Positions 35,896 to 44,727 of a DNA stretch of 64,000 nucleotides are shown in pieces. The translations under genes were made by a program, and so were the position numbers. The notes under the pieces were generated by a model. That model was not told where the DNA came from and searched no databases. It worked only from the letters and a program-made list of their open reading frames with translations. Each line of letters opens with the position of its first letter. Within the stretch, counting starts at the first letter, position 1. The DNA is taken from contig NZ_LJJB01000007.1 in NCBI RefSeq assembly GCF_001420695.1, positions 1,065,890 to 1,129,889 on the forward strand. Direction: 5' to 3'. This DNA comes from Brevibacillus choshinensis (GTDB lineage: Bacteria; Bacillota; Bacilli; Brevibacillales; Brevibacillaceae).

Positions 35896-37620
35896 ATGTT
35901 AGTGGAACTCTCCATTCGAAATTTTGCCATCATCAAATCTGTTACGGTTTCCTTTCAAAAAGGATTGAATATCCTCACGGGTGAAACAGGAGCAGGTAAA
36001 TCCATTATTATCGATGCACTTGGCTTGCTCTTAGGAGGTAGAGCCTCCGCTGACTTTGTCCGTTACGGAGAGTCGCGTGCCGAAGTCGAAGGGCTGTTCG
36101 AACTGCCCGCGGGTCATCCGGCGTTGGCAGTATGTGAGAGCGTCGGCGTCCAAATCGAGCAGGATGGCATGTTGGTTGTGCGAAGGGATATATCTAATCA
36201 GGGGAAAAGCATTATTCGCTTGAACGGACAGTTGGTTACCCTGGCCATGCTGCGTGAACTGGGACCTTGGTTAGTGACGGTACATGGACAGCACGATACC
36301 CATATGCTGATGCAGTCGGACAAGCATATCAACTGGCTGGATGCATACGGGGAATCAGCGCTCGGCGGAGCCAAGGCAGAGTACACGAATCTATATACGG
36401 CTTTTCGTAAAACCAAGCAGGATTTAGAACGAATGGCGCGCAATGAGCGAGAGCTGGTGCAGCGAATCGATCTATTACAATATCAGTTAAATGAGATTGA
36501 ATCGGCGGGTCTAGCTCCGGGTGAAGACGAAAAGCTGCAGCAGCAACGCAAAAAGTGGATGAACATTGAGAAGGTTTATTCATCGATCCAGGATGCATAT
36601 CGTTCGTTGTACGGTGATCAGAAAGGCATGGACTGGCTGGGTCACGCCATGGGCGAACTGGAGCGTGTGGCTGGCTACGAGGAACAGCTGACGCCTATTT
36701 TAGAAACGGTGCAAAGCGCGTACTACCAGATCGAGGATGTCGTTCATCAGCTGCGGCAGCTATCGTATCAGATGGATTTTGAACCAACTCAGCTGACGGA
36801 GGTCGAGAGCCGTCTGGATCAAATCCAGTCTCTGAAGCGCAAATATGGGAAAAGCGTAGACGATATCCTTGAATATGCAGCGACCATTCAGGATGAACTG
36901 GATGACATGCATCATTACGAGGACCGTTTGCAGCAGGTTCAGGAGCGTTTGACAGAGCTCGCGGCTGATTTGGCAGTGGAAGCACTCGAACTGTCTGTGA
37001 TCCGTCAGGAATGTGCGCAAAAGCTAGCGGTGGAAATTGAACAGCAGCTAAAAGAACTACATATGGAGCGGGCTCGTTTTGCTATAGATGTGCGACAAAC
37101 GCCAGATGATGACGGTGTCGAGATCGAAGGCATCAAGCGGCAGGTAGATGCCAACGGGATGGATCAGATCGAGTTTCTCATCTCTCCCAACCCTGGTGAA
37201 CCACTGCGTCCACTAGCGAAGATCGCGTCCGGCGGTGAGCTCTCCCGTGTGATGCTCGCCATCAAGACGATTCTTGCGGGGACCGATCAAGTCGAGACGT
37301 TGATTTTTGACGAAGTGGATACAGGAGTGAGCGGCAGGGCGGCACAAGCCATCGCGGAAAAGCTGGCTCGTGTAGCTGGACAGCGGCAAGTCTTGTGTAT
37401 CACCCATTTGCCTCAGGTGGCGTCGATGGCTGATGCTCATTTCCTCATCAAAAAAGAAATGAGCGAGCATGAGACGATGACACTGGTAAACAGGCTATCG
37501 GATGATGAACGTGTCATCGAGCTTGCTCGCATGCTGAGTGGCGCAGAAGTCACAGCGAAAACAGAAGAACATGCCAGAGAAATGATCCTGCTCGGGCGCG
37601 AGAGAAAGACTGTCAACTAA
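35896..37620 (+). CDS. recN: DNA repair protein RecN
   Basis: SMC-like ATPase for double-strand break repair. In 574 aa: Walker A LTGETGAGKSIIIDAL near residue 30, a long coiled coil in the middle (about 160-380), then ASGGELSRVMLAIK signature, LIFDEVDTGVSG Walker B and CITHLPQVAS. The ATG follows AAGGTGG, 15 bases after argR. Its 3' end forms the left arm of the terminator. Confidence 0.97.
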   Translation: MLVELSIRNFAIIKSVTVSFQKGLNILTGETGAGKSIIIDALGLLLGGRASADFVRYGESRAEVEGLFELPAGHPALAVCESVGVQIEQDGMLVVRRDISNQGKSIIRLNGQLVTLAMLRELGPWLVTVHGQHDTHMLMQSDKHINWLDAYGESALGGAKAEYTNLYTAFRKTKQDLERMARNERELVQRIDLLQYQLNEIESAGLAPGEDEKLQQQRKKWMNIEKVYSSIQDAYRSLYGDQKGMDWLGHAMGELERVAGYEEQLTPILETVQSAYYQIEDVVHQLRQLSYQMDFEPTQLTEVESRLDQIQSLKRKYGKSVDDILEYAATIQDELDDMHHYEDRLQQVQERLTELAADLAVEALELSVIRQECAQKLAVEIEQQLKELHMERARFAIDVRQTPDDDGVEIEGIKRQVDANGMDQIEFLISPNPGEPLRPLAKIASGGELSRVMLAIKTILAGTDQVETLIFDEVDTGVSGRAAQAIAEKLARVAGQRQVLCITHLPQVASMADAHFLIKKEMSEHETMTLVNRLSDDERVIELARMLSGAEVTAKTEEHAREMILLGRERKTVN

Positions 37621-37642
37621 CCCAAGTTGACAGTCTTTTTTT
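37606..37642 (+). terminator. Terminator overlapping the recN stop
   Basis: A perfect 13-bp stem (37606-37618 with 37625-37637) includes the last recN codons and is followed by seven T. Confidence 0.95.
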
Positions 37643-37737
37643 CCTGACATAATCCGCTTCCTCGGAGGCAACATTAAAGGTACAGAAGGTGGAGGTGTCA
37701 CATAGGTGTAGGTAGGGAACGGTAGGAGTGATTGCTG

Positions 37738-39078
37738 GTGATCCGACAGAACAAAAGAAAATGGATGGGAAGTTTCCTTCTCCTCATCACGGCCCTTGTC
37801 GTGAGTTCCACCCCGTTCCGCGGTCTGTCATCCTTTCCCCATGAATTGCGCATGATGGAAGGGTCCCTCGAACAGTTGCGCGTCTCCGTGCCAGTAATGG
37901 GCACTCTTGTCAACAGCAACCCCGACATTTTGCACGTCAATGGGACAGAGGCGCGTGAAGTGTCCGTTGATTTGAGCAAGCCAATGTCTGTCGAGCCACG
38001 ACGGGCAGGTGAAGCCCAACTGCAGGTGAAATGGCGAAACATCCCGCTGACGGCTGTCAAAGTAAATGTTTTGCCCGACCTGCGTCTATATCCAGGTGGT
38101 CAATCCATTGGCGTCAAGCTGCAAACAGCTGGTGTGCTCGTTGTCGGTCATCATCTGGTGGACGATGGTAAGACCAAGTTCTCGCCTGGCGAGCAATCTG
38201 GGGTACACGTGGGAGACATGATTGTCAAAATGAATGATCTGTACATTAACGACATGAATGATGTAAAACGCATGATTAATGAGGCCGGAAAGAAAAATCA
38301 TCCGGTTCAACTCCTCGTAGTACGCGGAAAAGAAAAGCTGAATCTCACGTTGCAACCCGCAAAGGACAAAAAAGACAACGAGTACCGAATGGGTTTGTAC
38401 ATTCGTGATTCTGCAGCAGGGGTAGGCACACTCACCTTTTATGATCCCCATTCCAAAGCATATGGTGCATTGGGACACGTGATTTCCGACGTCGATACGG
38501 GTCAGGCGATTGTCGTCGGAGATGGGCAGATCGTACAAGCCAGCGTGACTTCCATTGAGAAAGGCCAGAGTGGAAACCCGGGAGAAAAGTTTGCTCGCTT
38601 TTACAACGAGAGCGAAGTGCTGGGGAACATCACGAAAAACACGCCATTCGGCATTTTTGGCAAAATGAAGGACGAGCCCAAGCGTAGCTTTTATGAAGAG
38701 CCATTGCCAGTAGCGCTGGCCGAACAAGTAGAAGAAGGACCCGCCAAAATATTGACTGTGGTGAATGGGCAAAAAGTTGAGGAATTCGATATTGAGATCG
38801 CCAATGTCATCAAGCAACACTTTCCTGCCACAAAAGGCATGATTATTAAAGTGACGGACAAACGTCTCCTGGAAAAAACGGGAGGGATTGTTCAGGGAAT
38901 GAGCGGTAGCCCCATCATTCAAAAAGGGAAGATCGTTGGGGCCGTCACACATGTATTCGTCAACGACCCAACATCCGGTTATGGTTGTTATATTGAATGG
39001 ATGCTACAGGATGCCGGGGTGAATATCCGCAATGCTCCCGAATCGCAAACGCAATCTCCTACGGACAAAGCAGCTTAA
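37738..39078 (+). CDS. spoIVB: SpoIVB serine peptidase
   Basis: Forespore-secreted peptidase that triggers sigma-K activation in the mother cell. In 446 aa: N-terminal membrane/signal segment (about 8-25), a PDZ domain (GVHVGDMIVKMNDLYI), and the S55 peptidase domain with the nucleophile in VQGMSGSPIIQKGK and GAVTHVFVNDPTSGYG. The GTG at 37738 lies 9 bases after TAGGAG; a TTG two codons earlier is too close. It precedes spo0A as in B. subtilis. Confidence 0.95.
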   Translation: MIRQNKRKWMGSFLLLITALVVSSTPFRGLSSFPHELRMMEGSLEQLRVSVPVMGTLVNSNPDILHVNGTEAREVSVDLSKPMSVEPRRAGEAQLQVKWRNIPLTAVKVNVLPDLRLYPGGQSIGVKLQTAGVLVVGHHLVDDGKTKFSPGEQSGVHVGDMIVKMNDLYINDMNDVKRMINEAGKKNHPVQLLVVRGKEKLNLTLQPAKDKKDNEYRMGLYIRDSAAGVGTLTFYDPHSKAYGALGHVISDVDTGQAIVVGDGQIVQASVTSIEKGQSGNPGEKFARFYNESEVLGNITKNTPFGIFGKMKDEPKRSFYEEPLPVALAEQVEEGPAKILTVVNGQKVEEFDIEIANVIKQHFPATKGMIIKVTDKRLLEKTGGIVQGMSGSPIIQKGKIVGAVTHVFVNDPTSGYGCYIEWMLQDAGVNIRNAPESQTQSPTDKAA

Positions 39079-39091
39079 TTACAAAGAGACG

Positions 39092-39124
39092 AGCCGTCAC
39101 GCAACGAAGCGAGACGGCTTTTTT
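39092..39124 (+). terminator. Terminator of spoIVB
   Basis: AGCCGTC (39092-39098) pairs with GACGGCT (39113-39119), followed by a T run. Confidence 0.88.
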
Positions 39125-39173
39125 CTTTATTCGAGTCGAGATGGTACCGACACTATGGCAAATGCGCGTATTC

Positions 39174-39182
39174 TTTGTCGAA
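39174..39182 (+). promoter_or_regulatory. Spo0A box upstream of spo0A
   Basis: TTTGTCGAA matches the 0A box consensus. It lies about 35 bases before the sigma-H -35 region, a place where phosphorylated Spo0A would autoregulate. Confidence 0.65.
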
Positions 39183-39215
39183 ATATCAGTTATATCATTC
39201 AATCTTTCGTCATAG

Positions 39216-39244
39216 GCAGGAAAGGATTTCGGTTTGTCGAATTA
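39216..39244 (+). promoter_or_regulatory. Sigma-H promoter of spo0A with overlapping 0A box
   Basis: GCAGGAAAG (39216-39224), 11 bases, GTCGAATTA (39236-39244) fits the sigma-H consensus RnAGGAwww / RnnGAATww except one -35 base. A second 0A box, TTTGTCGAA (39233-39241), overlaps the -10. Confidence 0.75.
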
Positions 39245-39347
39245 GTTTAGAAGTGAAAAGAATGGCTTGGACTGATCCTTTTAGATTATAGACCTCTAAG
39301 ATGCCACCTTCTTTCCAAAAGACCGTCCATTGTTAGGAGGAACGACT

Positions 39348-40136
39348 TTGAGCAAGATTGAAGTGTTGTTGGCAGATGATAACCGCGAATTTGTAAACCT
39401 GTTAGAAGAGTACATTAGTAGCCAGTATGACATGAATGTCATCGGCGTGGCGTACAACGGTAACGAGGTAGTCAGACTGCTCCAAGAACGTGTGCCCGAT
39501 GTTCTGATTTTGGATATTATTATGCCTCATTTAGATGGATTGGCTGTATTGGAACAGATTCAGGCAATGCGTCTATCTCCACAACCCAAAATTATTATGT
39601 TGACTGCGTTTGGACAGGAAGAAATCACAAAAAAAGCGGTTGAACTGGGTGCTGCCTACTACATCCTCAAACCGTTTGACATGGAAGTGCTGGCACAACG
39701 TATTCGCCAAATGATTACGACCAAAGCATCTTCTAATTTTGTCACTTCGGTAAAGCAACAAGCTCCTCTGGCAGTGAGAGGACGCAATCTGGATGCCAGC
39801 ATTACCAGCATCATTCATGAGATTGGTGTTCCAGCTCATATCAAGGGTTATTTGTATTTGCGTGAGGCCATTACGATGGTGTACAACGACGTGGAGCTGC
39901 TTGGCTCAATTACAAAAGTCCTGTACCCAGATATCGCGAAAAAGTTCAATACGACAGCCAGCCGCGTAGAACGTGCCATTCGCCATGCCATCGAGGTAGC
40001 CTGGTCCCGCGGTAATCTGGACTCCATCTCTAGTTTGTTTGGGTATACGATTTCGAATACCAAGGCGAAGCCGACCAACAGCGAGTTCATCGCCATGGTG
40101 GCGGACAAGCTGCGGATTGAGGCGAAGATTAGTTAA
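39348..40136 (+). CDS. spo0A: Sporulation master regulator Spo0A
   Basis: Response regulator that receives phosphate from the phosphorelay and starts sporulation. In 262 aa: receiver domain with Asp10, Asp11 and the phospho-site Asp56 in [21 protein letters not shown], and Lys in LKPFD; a linker; then the effector domain with [17 protein letters not shown] and the recognition region [18 protein letters not shown]. The start is a TTG 7 bases after AGGAGG; the ATG-free longer frame is not used. It is monocistronic between two terminators. Confidence 0.97.
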   Translation: MSKIEVLLADDNREFVNLLEEYISSQYDMNVIGVAYNGNEVVRLLQERVPDVLILDIIMPHLDGLAVLEQIQAMRLSPQPKIIMLTAFGQEEITKKAVELGAAYYILKPFDMEVLAQRIRQMITTKASSNFVTSVKQQAPLAVRGRNLDASITSIIHEIGVPAHIKGYLYLREAITMVYNDVELLGSITKVLYPDIAKKFNTTASRVERAIRHAIEVAWSRGNLDSISSLFGYTISNTKAKPTNSEFIAMVADKLRIEAKIS

Positions 40137-40242
40137 ATGGGGCTTCGGGAAGTGGAAGCGGATACGAGCCAAAACATTTATGGCTATTATCATACGAAAA
40201 TACCGTTTTCATGTTGAAAAACTTTTGAATAGCAATCCAACT

Positions 40243-40294
40243 AATACCGCTTGTTTATTGGTTCCACAAGACCAATGAAGGAGTGGTATTTTTT
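40243..40294 (+). terminator. Terminator after spo0A
   Basis: AATACCGC (40243-40250) pairs with GTGGTATT (40283-40290), inner ATTGGT with ACCAAT, then T. It is about 105 bases past the spo0A stop. The remaining 157 bases up to the next gene hold only an A/T-rich stretch with no clear signal. Confidence 0.75.
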
Positions 40295-40451
40295 GACCGA
40301 TTTTGAATTTCAACTGGATCTTGAAGCTGTTTGGGAAGTATTTGCAGGAGAATAACCAGATTAAAGTAAAATTAAGAAAATATGTAATTTGAAGTATTTT
40401 GATCAATTACGAGGCTTAATAGGGGATTGATAAAACGTCAGCAAGTTTGTA

Positions 40452-41093
40452 CTAACTAACTCGAGTACCTCTCCATGGATTGCTATTGCTTGGTTCACTT
40501 TCTCCTTTACCGTACATTCCTGTAAAAGAATTTCTATCAGGGGAAAACTCAAATATGAACTTACCTTCAACTGAAGTATCATTCCATCTTCCAGTCAATG
40601 TGTTATGACTAAGAATGCCCTTGAGTGTGCCGTTGTGATAAGTATAGGTCCCTGTAACAAGGTACCCTGACTGAGATAAGGTCATTGTGCCAAAATCTGT
40701 CTTCCACGTACCTGTTAATGGCTTTGGACATTCTACATAGTCAATATAATCATAATATTCCGTGTTAATCCAACCTCCTGCAATTGTTCCTACTACCGGA
40801 TCATTCTGAATTCCTGTTGGCCAAAACCAGATGGCCCCACCACTTTTAAAAGTAACAGAGACCCATTTATTTAAACACTGCGTAGGGAAAAGTTGAGGTC
40901 CACAAGTAGTTAAGCTAGTTTCACCAGTTTTAACAAATTCAGTAGAATTTATTTCACTAGTTTTAATATATACATATAACCTTTTCTGGCTTAACTGTGT
41001 CGCATCAGTAATTTTAATACTATGTCGAACTCTGTAAGTTGTAGTTGCTATTGCCCACGTATTCATACAACTTGGTGGGATACTATTTATCAT
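40452..41093 (-). CDS. Unrecognised protein with C-terminal repeated G-T-W beta domain
   Basis: A 213-aa protein that I do not recognise. The ATG at 41093 lies 9 bases after GGGAG. No signal peptide or membrane helix is seen. Residues 1-115 are Thr/Ser-rich with Cys at about 9, 65, 74 and 119 and aromatic runs (AIWFWPTG, NTEYYDYIDY). Residues 120-213 form a small repeated beta pattern: GTWKTDFGTMTLSQSG, GTYTYHNGTLKG, GRWNDTSVEGKF, GMYGKG, ending PWRGTR, like bacterial lipocalin-style sheets. Base use is clearly more A/T-rich than in neighbours, suggesting recent gain. It lies in a block that interrupts the usual order after spo0A. Confidence 0.7.
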   Translation of the reverse strand: MINSIPPSCMNTWAIATTTYRVRHSIKITDATQLSQKRLYVYIKTSEINSTEFVKTGETSLTTCGPQLFPTQCLNKWVSVTFKSGGAIWFWPTGIQNDPVVGTIAGGWINTEYYDYIDYVECPKPLTGTWKTDFGTMTLSQSGYLVTGTYTYHNGTLKGILSHNTLTGRWNDTSVEGKFIFEFSPDRNSFTGMYGKGESEPSNSNPWRGTRVS

Positions 41094-41130
41094 ACGAAAG
41101 CACTCCCTCACATTTTGATGTGAACAGTCT

Positions 41131-41429
41131 ATGCGACAGTTCATTTGTGGTTACATAAAACGTTTAGGACGCATATTGGAGCTCATCCCGATTCTGTTCT
41201 TCTGGTTGTTCAATCGTTTTGGCTGGTTTTTCTACTTGTTGATCGTCAATGTGTTTTACTCAGATGGTTGTTCACGACGATATGGAATTTTAAGAAATCT
41301 ACCGTTATTCCATATATCTGGATCTCATTGTTTTGGACAATCATCTATGCAACCAGCTGCACTCACCTAGGTTTAATCATGTATCGTGCACGGTTGATTC
41401 CTTGGCAGAGAACGGGTGTTATTGCATGA
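41131..41429 (+). pseudogene. Probable decayed small membrane-protein gene
   Basis: Two overlapping frames both read as membrane-protein fragments. One (from about 41131) gives LIPILFFWLFNRFGWFFYLL. The other (41145-41429) later gives IPYIWISLFWTIIYATS and RARLIPWQRTG. Neither has a convincing ribosome site. A single frameshift near 41260 would join them into one protein with three or four helices. Shown by sequence: the two frames. The pseudogene reading is inference. Confidence 0.35.
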
Positions 41430-41468
41430 AAAGGGATAGGGGATTCTGGCTAAATGTTTTTCAAACAG

Positions 41469-41496
41469 TTGAACCATCCGGATAACCATGTAAAAT
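41469..41496 (+). promoter_or_regulatory. Sigma-A promoter of the carbonic anhydrase gene
   Basis: TTGAAC (41469-41474), 16 bases, TAAAAT (41491-41496), 39 bases before the start codon. Confidence 0.55.
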
Positions 41497-41535
41497 AGAG
41501 GAGAAACTAATCTAAGTGAGGCAGGTGTGTAATGG

Positions 41536-42102
41536 ATGCATAACCTTGATGAGATTCTCGCCTATAACCGTCAATTTGTTGCCAATAAAGAATACGAAAA
41601 ATACCACACAACCAAATTTCCAGATAAACGCTTGGTTGTACTCTCTTGCATGGATACGCGCTTAGAAGAGCTCCTTCCGAAAGCGATGAATATGAGAAAT
41701 GGCGACATCAAGCACGTGAAAAGTGCAGGAGCCATTGTTTCTCATCCATTTGGTAGTATCATGCGCAGTATTTTGGTGGCCATCTATGAGCTCAATGCGG
41801 CAGAAGTCATGGTCGTCGGACACTACGACTGTGGGATGAGTGCCATGGATAGCAGCCGTACGATGACGAAAATGATGGAGCAGGGTGTATCCGCACAAAC
41901 GTTCTCGACGCTACAGCATGCGGGAATCAATCTGAACCAATGGCTGCGTGGATTTGATTGCGTAGACGATAGTGTAAAGAACAGCGTGGAGACGATCAAA
42001 AATCATCCTCTCCTGCCTGAAAGTGTAGCCGTACATGGTTTGTTGATCGATCCGGTAACGGGCAAACTCGATGTTGTAGTCAACGGATACGAAAATAGGT
42101 AA
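41536..42102 (+). CDS. ytiB: Beta-carbonic anhydrase, YtiB type
   Basis: Interconverts CO2 and bicarbonate. In 188 aa the zinc ligands are visible: Cys38 and the Asp40-Arg42 dyad in SCMDTR, then His96 and Cys99 in VVGHYDCGMS. The short length and SAGAIVSHPFGSIMRSI place it with the YtiB subgroup. The ATG is preceded by GAGGCAGGTG. A phosphoesterase gene starts 3 bases after the stop, so the two are likely one transcript. Confidence 0.93.
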   Translation: MHNLDEILAYNRQFVANKEYEKYHTTKFPDKRLVVLSCMDTRLEELLPKAMNMRNGDIKHVKSAGAIVSHPFGSIMRSILVAIYELNAAEVMVVGHYDCGMSAMDSSRTMTKMMEQGVSAQTFSTLQHAGINLNQWLRGFDCVDDSVKNSVETIKNHPLLPESVAVHGLLIDPVTGKLDVVVNGYENR

Positions 42103-42105
42103 TCG

Positions 42106-42969
42106 ATGGGAGATCCAAAAATTACGACGATCTCTCGCAAGTCATTTCTTCATAAAATGTTGAAAATAGCAGGCCGACTGGTCGGTCTTGGTGTGGTTGG
42201 CGGCTTGTATAGCTATGGTTGGGAACGACAGTGGATAGAAGTGACGCGTGTCCCTATTAATCTGCCGGGCATGCCCGAAGCTTTTCGCGGAACGAAACTC
42301 GTCCATTTCAGTGACCTGCATCTGGGGCATTACTGTGAGCCCAAGGACGTCCAGCATGTCGTTAATCTGATTATGCTGGAACGGCCTGATCTGATCTGCT
42401 TTACGGGTGATCTAGTGGACGAGAGCACCCGCTACTTATCTGCCATCGTCCCAATACTTCAACAATTGCAAGCTCCACTCGGTAAATTCGCGGTGCTGGG
42501 AAACCATGACTACCGCCTACAGGAGCAAAATGTTGTGCGAAGCAAGTTAACCAGTAGTGGTTTTGAGGTCATGGACAACCGGCACCTCCGTCTGGACAAA
42601 CAAGGGAGCTCGTTGTACATAGCGGGAATCGATGATGCTTTGTTCGGTGTACCTGACGTGTCACGGGCTGTCTCTGAGATTCCAGCAGGTGAGACTGTGA
42701 TTCTTCTGGCACACGAGCCGGATTTCGCAGATGAAGCAGCCGCCTTTCCTGTTCATCTGCAATTGTCCGGGCACAGCCATGGAGGGCAAGTCCGAATTCC
42801 TCTGATGGGCCCTGTTTTGACTCCCAAGCTGTCACAGAAGTACGTGCAAGGGTTGTATGGAGTGAACAATAGTCAACTGCAGGTTTATACGACGAGAGGA
42901 ATTGGGACGACGATCCTGCCGATCCGCTTCTTTTGCAGACCAGAAGTGACGGTGCTTACCTTACGTTAA
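42106..42969 (+). CDS. YkuE-like metallophosphoesterase, possible Tat substrate
   Basis: A 287-aa two-metal phosphoesterase. Seen: FSDLHLGH, FTGDLVDE, VLGNHDYR, AHEPDF and SGHSHGGQVRIP, a full set of metal and catalytic motifs. The N-terminus has ISRKSFL followed by a hydrophobic stretch (about 22-38), a Tat-like signal in which the second Arg is Lys. B. subtilis YkuE is a Tat substrate that binds the wall, so export is plausible. Its stop overlaps the end of the convergent lysR gene. Substrate unknown. Confidence 0.87.
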   Translation: MGDPKITTISRKSFLHKMLKIAGRLVGLGVVGGLYSYGWERQWIEVTRVPINLPGMPEAFRGTKLVHFSDLHLGHYCEPKDVQHVVNLIMLERPDLICFTGDLVDESTRYLSAIVPILQQLQAPLGKFAVLGNHDYRLQEQNVVRSKLTSSGFEVMDNRHLRLDKQGSSLYIAGIDDALFGVPDVSRAVSEIPAGETVILLAHEPDFADEAAAFPVHLQLSGHSHGGQVRIPLMGPVLTPKLSQKYVQGLYGVNNSQLQVYTTRGIGTTILPIRFFCRPEVTVLTLR

Positions 42970-43832
42970 TAGGCTTCTTTGATCCATTGGACGAATTGCT
43001 GAAAAGCTTCGTCCTTTTTTTGGGGATGCAGGTAGGCGATTAATGTCGGACGAAGCAGTTGTCCATCTGCGATATCGTGGGCGACAAGTGTTCCCGCAGA
43101 TAGCTCTTCGCGGATGGTCCGCTCCGGTAGCATCGTAATGCCCAATTGCTGCTCCACCATTTTTTTGACGGCGCTAAAGCTGTCTAATTCCATGATGACA
43201 TTGGGAAAGACACCGTTTTGAGCGAGAAAATGGTCGATGCGTTGGCGATACGGTGCAGTATGATTACCAAAGAGGACCATTTCCGCGGTTCCCCATTCAG
43301 GAAAACCCGGAAAACCATTTGCCCAAGGGTGATTGGGGGCAGTGACCAATAGGATGCGATCACTTGGCAAAAATTCTTGATAAATATGTGGATGATACAT
43401 TTCGCTCCCGAGAAAAGCGATATCAGCCGTTCCAGTTAATAAAGCACTTAGAGATTCTTCGTATAAGGTCGAACGGACGTAACAGGTGAATTGTGGATGT
43501 CCTTGACGATATTGCCCGATTAGGCGGGGGAGCTCATAGGCGATAAATGCCTTCCCAGCTACGATGTTCATGGATTGACGCTGCTCTTTTTTCTCGGTAA
43601 AGGCACGCATTTGTTCGACGATGTTGGCTGCGATGGGTAGCAAGCGGCGACCTTCCGCCGTGAGAGAGACACCAGAAGCGGTTCGCACAAACAAGGTGGT
43701 TGCAATTTGGCGCTCTAACTGCTTCAGGCGATGCGTAACGGTCGACTGAGCGAGAAATAAGGCCTGCGCCGCTCGATTAATCGACCCGTGGCGAGCGATA
43801 GTCAAAAACACTTCGAGACTTTCTTTATCCAT
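42966..43832 (-). CDS. LysR family transcriptional regulator
   Basis: A 288-aa regulator: N-terminal winged helix-turn-helix (LEVFLTIARHGSINRAAQAL, then QSTVTHRLKQLERQ) and a C-terminal periplasmic-binding-like sensor domain. The ATG lies after AAGGAG. It is divergent, with 99 bases between, from a methyltransferase operon, which is the usual place for a LysR target. A sequence around ATATTGTCGATA in the gap could be a binding site. The ligand is unknown. Confidence 0.93.
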   Translation of the reverse strand: MDKESLEVFLTIARHGSINRAAQALFLAQSTVTHRLKQLERQIATTLFVRTASGVSLTAEGRRLLPIAANIVEQMRAFTEKKEQRQSMNIVAGKAFIAYELPRLIGQYRQGHPQFTCYVRSTLYEESLSALLTGTADIAFLGSEMYHPHIYQEFLPSDRILLVTAPNHPWANGFPGFPEWGTAEMVLFGNHTAPYRQRIDHFLAQNGVFPNVIMELDSFSAVKKMVEQQLGITMLPERTIREELSAGTLVAHDIADGQLLRPTLIAYLHPQKKDEAFQQFVQWIKEAY

Positions 43833-43931
43833 ATGCGAAACTCCTTAACGATATTGTCGATACCTCGTTAGCAACATTCTATAACAAGGCAGGCGATATT
43901 TGGAATAAGATAGTTTTAGGAGGTGTTCTTC

Positions 43932-44726
43932 ATGGTAAAAAAAGATGAAGTAAAAAAGGCGGTTCAAGAACAATTCGGAAGAAACGCCGAACAGTATGTC
44001 CAAAGTCAGTCACACGCGAAAGGTGATGATTTGGACCTGTTAGTGGACTGGATGCAACCACAAAGCAATTGGACCGTCCTCGACATTGCAACAGGCGGGG
44101 GACATGTAGCGCGCAAATTATCTTCCCATGTGGAGCTTGTAGTAGCAACGGATTTGACCCGCCCCATGCTCGAGGCGGCGAGCCGTGCGAATCGGATAGC
44201 GGAAGCAGAGCATATCCTTTACGTGCAGGCCGATGCGGAAGGTCTTCCTTTTCTTGATGAGTCTTTTGACGCTGTGACTTGTCGAATTGCTGCTCATCAT
44301 TTTCCCGATCCAGAAGCTTTTATCGGTGAAGTGAGTCGTGTTTTGCGGCCAGGGGGAAACTTCTTACTCATTGATAATGTTGCACCAGACGATTCTGACC
44401 TTGCTGAATTTATGAATCAGATCGAAAAGCTGCGTGATCCAAGCCATGTACGCTGTCTATCTGCGAGCGAATGGCGTAGTCTGATGGATAGGCATGGGTT
44501 AGTCGGCAGGATGCAGCGGCACCGAACCAAGAAATTTGGATTCCCGCAATGGGTGAAGCGTACCTCGGAGTCGGAGCAACAAGAGCAAACGGTCGAAAAC
44601 GCTTTGTTACTTGCGACAGACAAACAAAAAGACTATCTGGATATGAAAATAGAAAATGGCAGGGTGCTTACTCATCAGATTGAGGAGTGGATGGTGCTCT
44701 GCACGAAAACGAGAGGGGATCAGTAA
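43932..44726 (+). CDS. Class I SAM-dependent methyltransferase (UbiE/Coq5-like)
   Basis: A 264-aa methyltransferase. Seen: SAM loop VLDIATGGGHVARKL, acidic ADAEGLPFLDESFDAV and VSRVLRPGGNFLLIDN, typical of the methyltransf_11/UbiE group. The ATG at 43932 follows GGAGGTG. It is first in a three-gene operon (methyltransferase, VOC protein, methyltransferase) divergent from lysR. The substrate cannot be deduced. Confidence 0.9.
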   Translation: MVKKDEVKKAVQEQFGRNAEQYVQSQSHAKGDDLDLLVDWMQPQSNWTVLDIATGGGHVARKLSSHVELVVATDLTRPMLEAASRANRIAEAEHILYVQADAEGLPFLDESFDAVTCRIAAHHFPDPEAFIGEVSRVLRPGGNFLLIDNVAPDDSDLAEFMNQIEKLRDPSHVRCLSASEWRSLMDRHGLVGRMQRHRTKKFGFPQWVKRTSESEQQEQTVENALLLATDKQKDYLDMKIENGRVLTHQIEEWMVLCTKTRGDQ

Positions 44727-44727
44727 C

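Noticed and set aside
40275-40355. 26-codon frame after spo0A (ATG at 40275, or TTG behind AAGGAG)
   Set aside because: Its first codons form the right arm of the spo0A terminator, and no family was recognised. It may be a remnant of a longer gene but cannot be supported as a gene.
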